Part shown: positions 1-8,813 of the stretch, one piece after another
Numbering within the stretch: position 1 is the stretch's first letter
How the letters are laid out: each line of letters starts with the position of its first letter
Assembly (NCBI GenBank): GCA_905202215.1
Contig: CAJKRG010000010.1
Coordinates: 7,098 to 71,097 of the forward strand
Direction: 5' to 3'
Origin: an uncultured Porphyromonadaceae bacterium
GTDB taxonomy: Bacteria > Bacteroidota > Bacteroidia > Bacteroidales > Muribaculaceae
DNA: 64,000 bases
Translations under genes and position numbers: made by a program
Notes under the pieces: model-generated
The model's input: the letters and a program-made list of their open reading frames with translations, nothing else
Database searches by the model: none
What the model was told of the DNA's origin: nothing

Positions 1-1211
1 CAATCCACAAGATTATAGTCGGTATTGAAGAATTCCGAATTGTCAAGAGGAAGGTAAGCCGTCGTGATCGTCTGGCCCCATTCGAAAGTTCCTTCATCGG
101 GTTTACGCTTGCCGTTGATGATCTCGAAGAGAGCCGTCATGGCGCGCGGGTCGTGGCTGAGGAATGCCACCTTGTCGCCTTTTTCAATCTGGAAATTCAC
201 GTCGCGGAAGAGCACTTCGCCGTCCACGCTCGCCGTAAGGCCTTTGACTTCAAGAATCTTGTTGCCTGGTTCACGCGAAGGAGTGAATATAATACCGGGA
301 TATCGGCGTGAAGACGCCTGTATTTCCTCGATATTGAGCTTTTCAAGCATTTTCTTGCGTGAGGTCGTCTGTTTGCTCTTGGCCACATTGGCGCTGAACC
401 GACGGATAAATTCGAGAAGTTCGGCCCGCTTTTCCTCGGCCTTCTTGTTGGCTTGCTGCTGTTGACGCAAGGCCAGCTGCGAACTCTGATACCAGAACGA
501 ATAGTTGCCGGCGAAGAGCTGCAGACGATTATAATCGATGTCGAGAGTATGGGTGCACACACTGTCGAGGAAGTGACGGTCGTGGCTAACAACAAGAACC
601 GTATTCTCGAAATTGCTCAGATATTGCTCCAGCCATGCCACAGTATCAAGGTCAAGGTCATTGGTAGGCTCGTCGAGAAGCAGGTTGTCGGGATTGCCGA
701 AAAGCGCTTTGGCAAGAAGCACGCGCACTTTCTCGTTGGCGCTCACATCGCGCATCAGCATGTAGTGGCGGTCTTCCTTTATACCGAGACCGCTTAGAAG
801 AGCAGCGGCATCGCTCTCGGCATTCCAGCCCTCGAGCTCGGCGAATTTCTCCTCAAGCTCTGCCGCACGCACACCGTCTTCATCATTGAAATCGGGTTTG
901 GCATAAAGAGCGTCTTTCTCCTGCATTATATCCCATAATACCGTATGGCCGCGGAGCACGGTTTCGAGCACGGTACAGTCATCGAACTTGAAGTGATCCT
1001 GTTCCAGCACACTCATACGCTCGCCCGGACCCTGCGACACAGAGCCTGTAGTCGGAGTAAGCTGACCGCTCAGCATACGCATTAGAGTCGATTTGCCGGC
1101 ACCGTTGGCACCGATTATACCATAGCAGTTACCGGGTGTGAATTTGAGATTCACATCCTGAAATAGCGGCTTCTTGCCGAACTGGATTCCTAAATTTGTT
1201 ACCGTTATCAT
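1..1211 (-). CDS. ABC-F family ATP-binding protein (3' end outside window)
   Basis: Soluble duplicated ATPase of the ABC-F class, which acts on the ribosome and not as a transporter. The N-terminal 403 codons are present, starting MITVTNLG at 1211. The first nucleotide-binding domain has an intact Walker A (GANGAGKS) and Walker B (LLLDEPTNDLD), but the signature motif normally written LSGGQ reads VSANEK. A basic, glutamine-rich linker follows (LALRQQQQANKK, then SKQTTSRKKMLEKL). In the second domain the place expected for Walker A reads VAFLSHDPRAMTALFE, with no GxxGxGK. From memory, Bacteroidota members of this YbiT-like branch share this degenerate second site, so it is probably a family trait and not damage. 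It lies 6 bp after lysC and is probably co-transcribed with it. Family call firm, ribosomal role inferred. Confidence 0.9.
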   Translation of the reverse strand, partial: MITVTNLGIQFGKKPLFQDVNLKFTPGNCYGIIGANGAGKSTLMRMLSGQLTPTTGSVSQGPGERMSVLEQDHFKFDDCTVLETVLRGHTVLWDIMQEKDALYAKPDFNDEDGVRAAELEEKFAELEGWNAESDAAALLSGLGIKEDRHYMLMRDVSANEKVRVLLAKALFGNPDNLLLDEPTNDLDLDTVAWLEQYLSNFENTVLVVSHDRHFLDSVCTHTLDIDYNRLQLFAGNYSFWYQSSQLALRQQQQANKKAEEKRAELLEFIRRFSANVAKSKQTTSRKKMLEKLNIEEIQASSRRYPGIIFTPSREPGNKILEVKGLTASVDGEVLFRDVNFQIEKGDKVAFLSHDPRAMTALFEIINGKRKPDEGTFEWGQTITTAYLPLDNSEFFNTDYNLVD

Positions 1212-1217
1212 TGTACC

Positions 1218-2531
1218 TTACTCGAATAAATGTTTGCTGAGGCGTCGCAAAGCCTCCACTTTGTCTTCGGCGCGCACAAGCACCGAAATATTATAGTTGC
1301 TGCCGCCATAGGAAATCATGCGCACGGGAATATCGCCGAGCGCAGCGAGCACACGGCCTTCAAAGCCGGTATTGTGCCACTCCAGATCGCCCACAATACA
1401 GATTATGACCATATTGCTGTCTACACTGACGGTGCCGAAAGCCTTTAATTCATCGACAATAGCGGCAAGGCGCGAATCATCGTCAATGCTCAGGGTCACT
1501 CCGACCTCGGATGTTGCCATCATGTCGATACTGGTGCGGTATTTTTCAAATGTTTCGAAAACCTTGTGAAGGAAACCATAGGCAAGCAGCATACGGCCGC
1601 TCTTTATCTTGATCGCAGTGATACCATCTTTGGCCGCCACTGCCTTTATGGTGCCGTCGGGACGTGTATTGTAGATCAACGTTCCGGGGGCTTCCGGCTC
1701 CATCGTATTGAGCAGGCGCACGGGTATGTCGTGGAGCTTTGCAGGAAGTACACACGCCGGATGAAGGATCTTGGCTCCGAAATATGCCAGTTCGGCGGCT
1801 TCTTCAAAATGAAGCTCGCTTACAGGGCGCGTATTCTCGACATAACGCGGATCATTATTGTGCATGCCGTCGATATCGGTCCATATCTGTATTTCCTCCA
1901 CATCAAGCACGGCTCCCACGATAGATGCGGTATAATCGCTGCCGCCGCGACGCAGATTGTCGGTCTTGCCGGAGCTGTTGCGGCATATGTATCCCTGCGT
2001 TATATATACGTCAGCGCCCGGATTGATTTCGAGCAGACGCCGCACTCCTGAGGATATATAGGCCATATCAGGCTCACCGCCCTCGCCGGTACGCATATAG
2101 TCGAGTGCCGGAAGCATGACCGAACGCACACCTCGCTCGGTGAACAAAGCCTGCATCATGGCCGTAGACATCAGTTCGCCCTGGGCAAGAATCTCTTTTT
2201 CGGCATCAGTACCGAATTCCTTGTCGAAATAATAGCGTATTGTCGAAAAACAACGCTCCACGGCATCGGCTGCATGAAGACGGGCCTCATCAGATTCAAG
2301 AAGTTCATGTAATACCGCGTCATACTTGGCCGAAAGTGCGTTGAGAGTCTCCTGTGCACCCGGAACATTGCCTTTGTAAAGATATTCCGATATTTCGACT
2401 AAAGTATTGGTAGTTCCGGACATAGCCGACAGAACTACGATATCACCCTTTGACCTGCACACCAGGTCTGCGACATGTTTTATGCGTTCGGCACTTCCGA
2501 CCGAAGTGCCGCCGAATTTAAGTACTTTCAA
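1218..2531 (-). CDS. lysC: Aspartate kinase (monofunctional)
   Basis: Phosphorylates L-aspartate, the first step to lysine, threonine, methionine and diaminopimelate. The protein opens with the kinase motif KFGGTSVGSAERIKHV, carries the amino-acid kinase core (GGSDYTASIVGA; ITQGYICRN) and ends in ACT-type regulatory sequence (TSEVGVTLSIDD; MVIICIVGD). I place the start at a TTG at 2531 (437 aa, MKVLKFGG), because extension to an upstream start at 2615 would read through the terminator hairpin and into tRNA-Cys. No ATG lies in a sensible place. Length fits monofunctional Bacteroidota aspartate kinases; no homoserine dehydrogenase domain is attached. The ABC-F gene follows after 6 bp. Confidence 0.93.
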   Translation of the reverse strand: MKVLKFGGTSVGSAERIKHVADLVCRSKGDIVVLSAMSGTTNTLVEISEYLYKGNVPGAQETLNALSAKYDAVLHELLESDEARLHAADAVERCFSTIRYYFDKEFGTDAEKEILAQGELMSTAMMQALFTERGVRSVMLPALDYMRTGEGGEPDMAYISSGVRRLLEINPGADVYITQGYICRNSSGKTDNLRRGGSDYTASIVGAVLDVEEIQIWTDIDGMHNNDPRYVENTRPVSELHFEEAAELAYFGAKILHPACVLPAKLHDIPVRLLNTMEPEAPGTLIYNTRPDGTIKAVAAKDGITAIKIKSGRMLLAYGFLHKVFETFEKYRTSIDMMATSEVGVTLSIDDDSRLAAIVDELKAFGTVSVDSNMVIICIVGDLEWHNTGFEGRVLAALGDIPVRMISYGGSNYNISVLVRAEDKVEALRRLSKHLFE

Positions 2532-2550
2532 TTCTCGATTATATTTAAAA

Positions 2551-2580
2551 AATCCCGCCTCAGAAAGCAGAAGCGGGATT
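2551..2580 (-). terminator. Rho-independent terminator after tRNA-Cys
   Basis: Inverted repeat AATCCCGC/GCGGGATT (8 bp stem, 14-base loop), followed on the minus strand by a run of T. It sits directly after tRNA-Cys and before lysC, so lysC must use read-through or its own promoter in the short stretch from 2532 to 2550. Confidence 0.8.
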
Positions 2581-2584
2581 GAAG

Positions 2585-2655
2585 AGGTACCAAGCAGAAT
2601 CGAACTGCTGTACACGGTTTTGCAGACCGTTGCCTAACCACTCGGCCATGGTACC
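2585..2655 (-). tRNA. tRNA-Cys (GCA anticodon)
   Basis: A full cloverleaf can be folded. The 7-bp acceptor stem is GGTACCA/TGGTACC, the D arm contains GCCGAGTGGTTAGGC, the anticodon stem ACGGT/ACCGT encloses the loop CTGCAAA, and the T arm has the TTCGATTC loop. Anticodon GCA reads cysteine codons. The discriminator base is T (U73), as expected for tRNA-Cys, and the CCA end is not encoded. It has its own promoter and terminator, so it is a single-gene unit. Confidence 0.95.
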
Positions 2656-2674
2656 ATCGGTGGGTTTGCGGGTG

Positions 2675-2706
2675 CAAAGATACGACCTTTTTCCCGTTTC
2701 CGCAAA
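2675..2706 (-). promoter_or_regulatory. Promoter of tRNA-Cys
   Basis: On the minus strand TTTG (2703-2706), exactly 20 bases, then TATCTTTG (2675-2682): a full match to the Bacteroidota sigma-ABfr consensus. The tRNA 5' end is 19 bases beyond the -7 box. Confidence 0.85.
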
Positions 2707-2740
2707 TTTTCCTCAAAAAAAATTTTATAAAGCAAAAAAA

Positions 2741-4111
2741 TCAGCCGAAAAGGGCGCGGAAAGCGTCGGCAACCTTGGCCACAGGGTGAAGGCGGATCGC
2801 AAGTTTTGAAGAGTCGAAACCTTTGAGAGGAGCGGCGGGAATAAGGATATCGGTCATACCGAGTTTTTCAGCCTCGAGTATGCGCTGCTCTATGCGGGTA
2901 ACAGGGCGTATCTCACCGGTGAGACCGACTTCACCGGCCATGCACCAGCCGCGTGGTATATTCATGTCTACATTACTCGACAGGATCGCCGATATGATGG
3001 CAAGGTCGAGTGCAGGATCATTGACCTTAAGACCGCCTGCGATATTCAGGAACACGTCTTTTTGTCCGAGTTTGAAGCCGACACGCTTCTCGAGCACGGC
3101 AAGGAGCATGTTCATTCGCTTGGCGTCGAATCCGGTGACAGATCGCTGAGGAGTGCCGTATGCAGCTGTGCTGACGAGGGCCTGAACCTCGATAAGAAAC
3201 GGCCGTATGCCCTCGAGAGTCACACCGACCGCCACGCCAGAGAGCTCGCTGTCGGCATTGCTCATAAGCATTTCCGACGGATTCGACACCTCCCGGAGAC
3301 CACCCCGGCACATTTCGTAGATGCCGAGTTCCGAAGTGCTTCCGAAGCGGTTTTTTGTGGCGCGTAGCAGGCGGTAGAGATATTGCCTGTCACCCTCGAA
3401 CTGCAGGACGGCATCTACGATATGCTCAAGCACTTTCGGACCTGCGAGCGAGCCTTCCTTGGTGATATGGCCTATCAGAATGACAGGCACGCCACTGTCC
3501 TTGGCATATCGGAGAAGAGCTGCGGCACATTCACGCACCTGCCCCACACTGCCGGCGGATGATTCCAGAGCCTCAGAGGCTATTGTCTGTATAGAGTCGA
3601 TGACGAGAATCTGCGGTGCGATCTCCTCTATATGGCTGAATATATTTTCGAGCGAGGTCTCGCCCACAATAAAGAGATTGTCGCTGCCGCGACCTATTCG
3701 GTCGGCCCTCAGCTTGATCTGAGTCGGACTTTCTTCGCCGGAAACATACAGAATGGTCCTGGATCGTATAGAGAGCAGATTCTGAAGCACCAAAGTGGAC
3801 TTTCCGACTCCTGGTTCTCCTCCGATAAGTACTATCGACCCTTTGACAAGACCTCCGCCGAGCACACGGTTCAGTTCCTGACTGGGCATTGCAATGCGAG
3901 GCTCATCGACAGCCTCGATATCGTTGACCGCACGGGCCTGCGATTTACGGCGTCCGCCGCCTGTGACAGCCGAGACACCCGGTGAGGACGACACTTTCTC
4001 CTCGACCATAGTATTCCATTCGCCGCACGCGGGACAACGGCCTGCCCATTTCGGAGAATCGGCTCCGCAGGCAGTGCAGAACCACATGGTTTTCTGTTTC
4101 GTTTTAGCCAT
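2741..4111 (-). CDS. radA: DNA repair protein RadA
   Basis: RecA-like ATPase that promotes branch migration of recombination intermediates. The order of parts is standard: an N-terminal zinc finger (Cys12, Cys15, Cys26, Cys29), Walker A GGEPGVGKST (97-106), the RadA-specific KNRFG motif (253-257) and a C-terminal Lon-protease-like domain (GGLKVNDPALDLAI). It is 456 aa, typical for the family. Start is MAKTKQ at 4111; a longer reading to 4159 adds 16 residues unlike the family. The start overlaps the end of the methyltransferase gene by 8 bp, so the two are co-translated. Confidence 0.97.
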   Translation of the reverse strand: MAKTKQKTMWFCTACGADSPKWAGRCPACGEWNTMVEEKVSSSPGVSAVTGGGRRKSQARAVNDIEAVDEPRIAMPSQELNRVLGGGLVKGSIVLIGGEPGVGKSTLVLQNLLSIRSRTILYVSGEESPTQIKLRADRIGRGSDNLFIVGETSLENIFSHIEEIAPQILVIDSIQTIASEALESSAGSVGQVRECAAALLRYAKDSGVPVILIGHITKEGSLAGPKVLEHIVDAVLQFEGDRQYLYRLLRATKNRFGSTSELGIYEMCRGGLREVSNPSEMLMSNADSELSGVAVGVTLEGIRPFLIEVQALVSTAAYGTPQRSVTGFDAKRMNMLLAVLEKRVGFKLGQKDVFLNIAGGLKVNDPALDLAIISAILSSNVDMNIPRGWCMAGEVGLTGEIRPVTRIEQRILEAEKLGMTDILIPAAPLKGFDSSKLAIRLHPVAKVADAFRALFG

Positions 4112-4871
4112 TTGACTGTCGTTGACGGAATTGGGAAAGAACAATGGCCGTAGCCACACTTACATTGAGACTTTCACTGACACAGCCCTCGCCATAAGGC
4201 GGTATGAAAAGTTTTCGGCTGATATGCGCGGCGACAGCCGGCGACACACCGCTACCCTCATTACCCATAATCACTATGCTACAAGGCTGCAGGGGCGCGG
4301 TGTAGATATTGATACCGTCGAGAAATGTGCCATATACCGGTACGTTCCGCAGACCCGCGAGGTATTCGGCAAGATCGGTATAGACCACACGCACACTGGC
4401 GACAGCACCCATCGAAGCCTGGACAGTCTTCGGATTGTAGATATCGACCGTATCGCGCGAGGCTATGACAGTGCGCACACCCATCCAGTCGGCAGTGCGA
4501 AGTATGGTGCCCATGTTTCCCGGATCCTGAACCCGGTCGAGAGCGAGCACCAGACCGGTTGCGAAAATTTCGGCTGACGGCAGACTTTCGTCCTTGACCG
4601 GCAGCTCGAAAAAGGCGATGACAGGGGGCGTGGCGCTAAGACGCGTTATCTCGCGAAGGAATCCACGCTTCACACGGATTGCGCCGGCGAAATCAATATC
4701 CGATTCAGCCTCTACAAAAATGTATCGGGGCCTGTAGCCGCCTTCAATGAGAGTCTCGACACATTTGCGTCCTTCGGCAACGAACATGCCGCTGCGACGA
4801 CGACCTTTGGCGTCGTCAAGCGAGGCAAATTCCTTGGCAAGGGCTTTAGTCAGGACAAACTCACCATTCAT
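4104..4871 (-). CDS. TrmH/SpoU-family RNA 2'-O-methyltransferase
   Basis: SAM-dependent methyltransferase that modifies ribose in tRNA or rRNA; the target base cannot be told from sequence. All three SpoU motifs are visible: motif 1 VQDPGNMGTILRTADW, motif 2 IVIMGNEGSGVSP and motif 3 IPPYGEGCVSESLNVSVA, which form the trefoil-knot SAM site. An N-terminal substrate-binding region (about 100 aa, with GMFVAEGRKCVETL) precedes them. The start at 4871 (MNGEF) overlaps bioB by 11 bp; an ATG at 4883 is also possible. It lies between bioB and radA. Confidence 0.9.
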   Translation of the reverse strand: MNGEFVLTKALAKEFASLDDAKGRRRSGMFVAEGRKCVETLIEGGYRPRYIFVEAESDIDFAGAIRVKRGFLREITRLSATPPVIAFFELPVKDESLPSAEIFATGLVLALDRVQDPGNMGTILRTADWMGVRTVIASRDTVDIYNPKTVQASMGAVASVRVVYTDLAEYLAGLRNVPVYGTFLDGINIYTAPLQPCSIVIMGNEGSGVSPAVAAHISRKLFIPPYGEGCVSESLNVSVATAIVLSQFRQRQSNG

Positions 4872-5847
4872 ATCCGGCCTCATCTACAAGTTTACGGTCT
4901 TCCGCAATAGTCGAGCCAAGAGTGGTCAGCAAATCGCCTACAATGGCGCCGTTGATACCGATTTTCATGGCCCGGAGCATAGCTTCGCGGCTGAGACGAG
5001 CGCGCCCTCCGGCAAAACGCAACTGAACGTGAGGATGCGCGAAACGGAAAAGTGCCACAGTGAGCAGAATCTCGTCCTCTTCTATCAATGGCGTGTTCTC
5101 AAGCGGTGTACCCGGAATAGGCGAAAGAATATTGATGGGAATTGACACCGGACGAGCCTTACGAAGCGTTATAGCCAGCTCCATGCGCTGACTGCGTGTT
5201 TCGCCCATGCCTATAATACCGCCGGAGCATACCTCGAAGCCAAGGCGATGCGCGGCTTCGATGGTCGCCAGTTTATCGTCTATCGTATGAGTGGTACACA
5301 GCGTGGCGAAATACGACGGCGCAGTCTCGAGGTTGCAGTGATAGCGGTGTGTCCCGGAATCCCAGAGCTGCTTTAACTCCTCCTCATTGAGCAAGCCTAA
5401 CGAGGCACATGTATTTATGCCATCTTCAGTGCGTATTTCCTTAAGGAGTTTGCAAATACTCTCGAGGGCCTTCCCTCGCACGGCACGCCCGCTTGCCACG
5501 AGAGAAAAGCGGCCTATGCCTCGCTCGGCATTGTAGCGCGCCACCTCGAACGCCTCGTCGCGGTCAACGAGAGCATAACTCTCACATCCGGTATTGAAAT
5601 GCGCCGACTGGGCGCACCATTTGCAGTTTTCCGAACAACTGCCCGAGCGGGCGTTGACAATAGAACACGTATCGAACTTATCAGGACAGAAACGGCGGGT
5701 GATCTCGCCGGCTCTCTCTTCGATAAGAGCTATGGCTTCCGGAGTTTTGACATCTGCAAGCCTATATAATGTTTCTTCATCGAGGTTCTCGCCCGCAAAA
5801 ATGCGGGAAGCACAGGCCTCGACAAACTCGATTTCGCTTTTTCCCAT
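4861..5847 (-). CDS. bioB: Biotin synthase
   Basis: Radical SAM enzyme that inserts sulfur into dethiobiotin to give biotin. The radical SAM cluster motif CxxxCxxC is seen as Cys71, Cys75 and Cys78 (GSCSENCKWC), followed by the BioB-type YALVDRDEAFEVARYN region and the conserved LETAPSYF and GGIIGMGE segments. It is 328 aa, close to normal. No other biotin gene lies in the window; it sits 22 bp after the acyl-CoA ligase and overlaps the methyltransferase gene. Confidence 0.96.
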   Translation of the reverse strand: MGKSEIEFVEACASRIFAGENLDEETLYRLADVKTPEAIALIEERAGEITRRFCPDKFDTCSIVNARSGSCSENCKWCAQSAHFNTGCESYALVDRDEAFEVARYNAERGIGRFSLVASGRAVRGKALESICKLLKEIRTEDGINTCASLGLLNEEELKQLWDSGTHRYHCNLETAPSYFATLCTTHTIDDKLATIEAAHRLGFEVCSGGIIGMGETRSQRMELAITLRKARPVSIPINILSPIPGTPLENTPLIEEDEILLTVALFRFAHPHVQLRFAGGRARLSREAMLRAMKIGINGAIVGDLLTTLGSTIAEDRKLVDEAGYEW

Positions 5848-5869
5848 TTTGCAAGAATAATTTAGGCAC

Positions 5870-7528
5870 CTACTTATTATACAGATAGCGTTTTATGGAG
5901 CGCTTTGGAGTTTTCTCAAATTCTTCTTTCATTATGCGAAAATCACGCACCTGACTAAACGCCGGAATCTGGGAATTGAGCACAGCCACATTCTTTTTCA
6001 TAGCAGCCTCGATGGCAGCCTCGTCAAGACCGTCCTTGCGGGCCGTATCGTAATCAGGATGGATCAGGGCTGTGAGTTTGCCATGGTCATCTATAATAAG
6101 CGATTCGGCGACCAAAGGCAGATTATTGAGTTTCTGCTCCAGTTCCTCGGGATAGATATTCTGGCCCGACGGACCAAGAATCATATTCTTGTCGCGGCCC
6201 CGGATATAGATAAAGCCATCGGGATCGACGGTACATATATCACCTGTGTTCATCCAGCCGTCGGAATCAATGACGGCACGCGATGCCTCTTCATTGTGAT
6301 AATATCCTTTCATCACATTCTGTCCACGCACAAAAAGGACACCCGGCCGGTTTGCCGGATCATCGCTCGCCACCCGGGCCTCCATGCGGTCAACAATACG
6401 ACCGCACGCTCCGGGGCGCTGCTCGTTCCACGGCGCATAACCGATCAGCGGGCCGCATTCGGTCATACCGTAACCGACGGTAAAGGGAAACTGTATCCGG
6501 CGCAGAAATTTCTCAACATCGGCACTCACAGCAGCTCCACCTATGATCAACTGCTGAAGCCGGCCTCCGAAAGCATTGATAAGCTGGGTCTTGACTTTTG
6601 CCAGCACTTTATCGTCAATAAAGGGTGTATGGAGCAAGACCTTCATCATCGGCTTGTTGAGCACCGGAAATACTTTTGTCTTGACAATCTTCTCTATGAT
6701 AAGCGGTACAGCCACTATAAGTTTGGGGCGTACTTCGGCAAAAGCGTCAAGGAGTATCTTCGGAGACGGCGTACGAGAGAGAAAATATACATGACAACCC
6801 TTGACGAACGGATGAAAGCATTCGATCATAAGACCGAACATATGTGCCTGCGGCAGAATCGACACCATTCCGTCGCCCGGTTTCAGGAAGGTAAGACCGT
6901 CGATAGAATACTGGAGATTGCTCCACACATTGCGGTGTGTGAGCATTACACCTTTTGAAAATCCGGTCGACCCCGCTGTATAGTTGATAATTGCCACGGA
7001 ATCAGGATCTATATCGGGATAAACGACCATATCGGGGGTAAATCGCTCCGGATAGCGTTCTCCGAAAAGAAGATTGAGATGCTCGCGGGCTTTTGACAGT
7101 TTTTTAGAGCGGCTGAACAATATGGAATAATCATCCACAAGAACCGCCCCCTCAAGCTTAGGCAGAGTATCGGCTTCGAGCTTATCCCACACACCGGCAT
7201 CTGCAAAAAGCATATGACTGTCGCTGTCGTCGACGAGATGCGACACTGTATCGGGCTTGAAATCATGAAGTATAGGCACAGCCACAGCTCCGTATGTGAT
7301 CGTTGCCAGGACGGCCATAGCCCATTGCGAGCAGTTGCGGCCGCAGAACGCGATCTTGTCGCCGGGCTTTATGCCGGCCTCGTCGAAAAGTATGTGCAGT
7401 TTGGCAATTTTACGTGCCACATCGCAATAGCGGTATGTGTCGCCGTGAAAGTCGGAGAATGCGGGCGTACCCCAGTTTTCGCGTATCGCCTGCGTAAAAT
7501 ATCTGATGGCTGTATCTTGTGATGTCAT
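5870..7528 (-). CDS. AMP-forming acyl-CoA ligase (long-chain fatty-acid type)
   Basis: Adenylate-forming enzyme that activates a carboxylic acid with ATP and CoA. The AMP-binding P-loop is clear (TAGSTGFSKGVMLTHRN, near residue 185), with the later motifs VGYGMTECGPL and GWMNTGDICTVDPDGFIYIRGRDKNMIL, the last being the hinge. Length is 552 aa from the ATG at 7528. Similarity is to the FadD/FAA1 branch, so a medium- or long-chain acid is the likely substrate, but position 52 bp after butyrate kinase makes short or branched acids possible. No signal peptide or membrane segment is seen. Confidence 0.88.
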   Translation of the reverse strand: MTSQDTAIRYFTQAIRENWGTPAFSDFHGDTYRYCDVARKIAKLHILFDEAGIKPGDKIAFCGRNCSQWAMAVLATITYGAVAVPILHDFKPDTVSHLVDDSDSHMLFADAGVWDKLEADTLPKLEGAVLVDDYSILFSRSKKLSKAREHLNLLFGERYPERFTPDMVVYPDIDPDSVAIINYTAGSTGFSKGVMLTHRNVWSNLQYSIDGLTFLKPGDGMVSILPQAHMFGLMIECFHPFVKGCHVYFLSRTPSPKILLDAFAEVRPKLIVAVPLIIEKIVKTKVFPVLNKPMMKVLLHTPFIDDKVLAKVKTQLINAFGGRLQQLIIGGAAVSADVEKFLRRIQFPFTVGYGMTECGPLIGYAPWNEQRPGACGRIVDRMEARVASDDPANRPGVLFVRGQNVMKGYYHNEEASRAVIDSDGWMNTGDICTVDPDGFIYIRGRDKNMILGPSGQNIYPEELEQKLNNLPLVAESLIIDDHGKLTALIHPDYDTARKDGLDEAAIEAAMKKNVAVLNSQIPAFSQVRDFRIMKEEFEKTPKRSIKRYLYNK

Positions 7529-7586
7529 AATCAATCTTGCTTCAATAATACTTAATTGAAACTATCGCAGAGTCATAAAAGTTCTG

Positions 7587-8813
7587 TCAGGGCTTTTTGA
7601 AACGCTTCTGAAGATACTGACGTAACGTACTGAAGGACCCTACAGTACTCTTTGGCGGAGTAATGGCGGCAAGAAGAATGTCGCGTAGTTTCGACGGTCG
7701 GCGACGGTCGTTGATCCGCGAAGGATCCTCGATTTCATCGCTGTGATATACCTTGACTTCACGTTCGCCCGAAACGGCTGCCAGAGCATTCTCAACCAGC
7801 GTCATGAGTTCATCCTCGCCAGGATAAACATATATCGGGGCGATAAAATCGGTATATTCGGCAATAAAATCGGTGATACGCTGGCTGTGCGCAATTCCCC
7901 CGGTGAGAAGGATCGCATCCACATCTCCCTTGAGGGCTATCGACATCGCGCCGATCTCCTTCGACACCGTATAGACCATGGCTCGCAGTATGAGCATGGC
8001 ATGAAGATCTCCGGCGTCTATTCGTTCGAGGACTTCCGGCACGGATGTAGTGCCGAGATGAGCCATAAGACCGCCGGCGCCATGAACGAGACGCATCAGT
8101 TCCTCTTCCGTATATTTACCGGAAAAACAGAGTTTGACAAGCGGACCGGGAGGAAGCGAACCCGAACGCTCGGGCGAGAAGGGGCCGCATCCGTCGAGGG
8201 CATTCGTAGTATCGATAACGCGTCCTTTACGATGTGCGCTCACGGTGATGCCACCACCCATATGACAGACGATCAGATTAAGATCGTCATACTTCTTTTC
8301 CGATTCACGGGCAAAGCGACGTGCAATAGCTTTCTGGTTGAGAGCGTGAAAGATCGATTCGCGGGGAAGTTCCGGAACACCGCTGATACGGGCATAGGGA
8401 ATCATTTCGTCGACTACGACAGGATCGGCAATGTATGCTTTCACCCCGATTTCATCAGCGATATCCCGTGCTATAAGACCGCCGAGATTTGAGGCATGCT
8501 GCATATGGGCATTTTCGAGATCATGGCGCAACTCGTCGTTGACCTCATAGACACCGCTTTCGACAGGTTTTATGATGCCTCCGCGGCCGATAACGGCCGA
8601 TAGACTGTGCAGATCAATGCCTTCGCGTCTGAGGGCTTTTTCAATCAGAGCCTTACGCCATGAGAACTGGTCGAGAAGATGAGGAAACCGGCTCAACTCT
8701 TCACGCGAATGGTCGATGGTAAGCTTAAAGCGTGGAGAAAGATCGTCGTAAACAGCAATTTTTGTCGACGTCGATCCGGGATTTATGGCAAGTATTCGAT
8801 GCATGATTTTCAT
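7587..8813 (-). CDS. buk: Butyrate kinase
   Basis: Acetate/butyrate-kinase family enzyme that makes ATP from acyl phosphate. The start region has the ATP-binding NPGSTSTKIAVYDD motif, then VIGRGGIIKPVESG, CHMGGGITVSAHRKGRVID and LTGGIAHSQRI, all typical of Buk. Its 408 aa exceed the usual 355 or so; the surplus is a C-terminal basic tail after about residue 355 (ending QYLQKRFKKP). Its ATG overlaps the ptb stop as ATGA, so the two are translationally coupled; a second ATG 9 bases in is also possible. Butyrate versus isobutyrate specificity cannot be read from sequence. Confidence 0.93.
   Translation of the reverse strand: MKIMHRILAINPGSTSTKIAVYDDLSPRFKLTIDHSREELSRFPHLLDQFSWRKALIEKALRREGIDLHSLSAVIGRGGIIKPVESGVYEVNDELRHDLENAHMQHASNLGGLIARDIADEIGVKAYIADPVVVDEMIPYARISGVPELPRESIFHALNQKAIARRFARESEKKYDDLNLIVCHMGGGITVSAHRKGRVIDTTNALDGCGPFSPERSGSLPPGPLVKLCFSGKYTEEELMRLVHGAGGLMAHLGTTSVPEVLERIDAGDLHAMLILRAMVYTVSKEIGAMSIALKGDVDAILLTGGIAHSQRITDFIAEYTDFIAPIYVYPGEDELMTLVENALAAVSGEREVKVYHSDEIEDPSRINDRRRPSKLRDILLAAITPPKSTVGSFSTLRQYLQKRFKKP

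Noticed and set aside
4872..5847. A complete biotin operon
   Set aside because: Only bioB is present; neighbours are an acyl-CoA ligase and an RNA methyltransferase, neither matching BioA, BioD, BioF or BioW.
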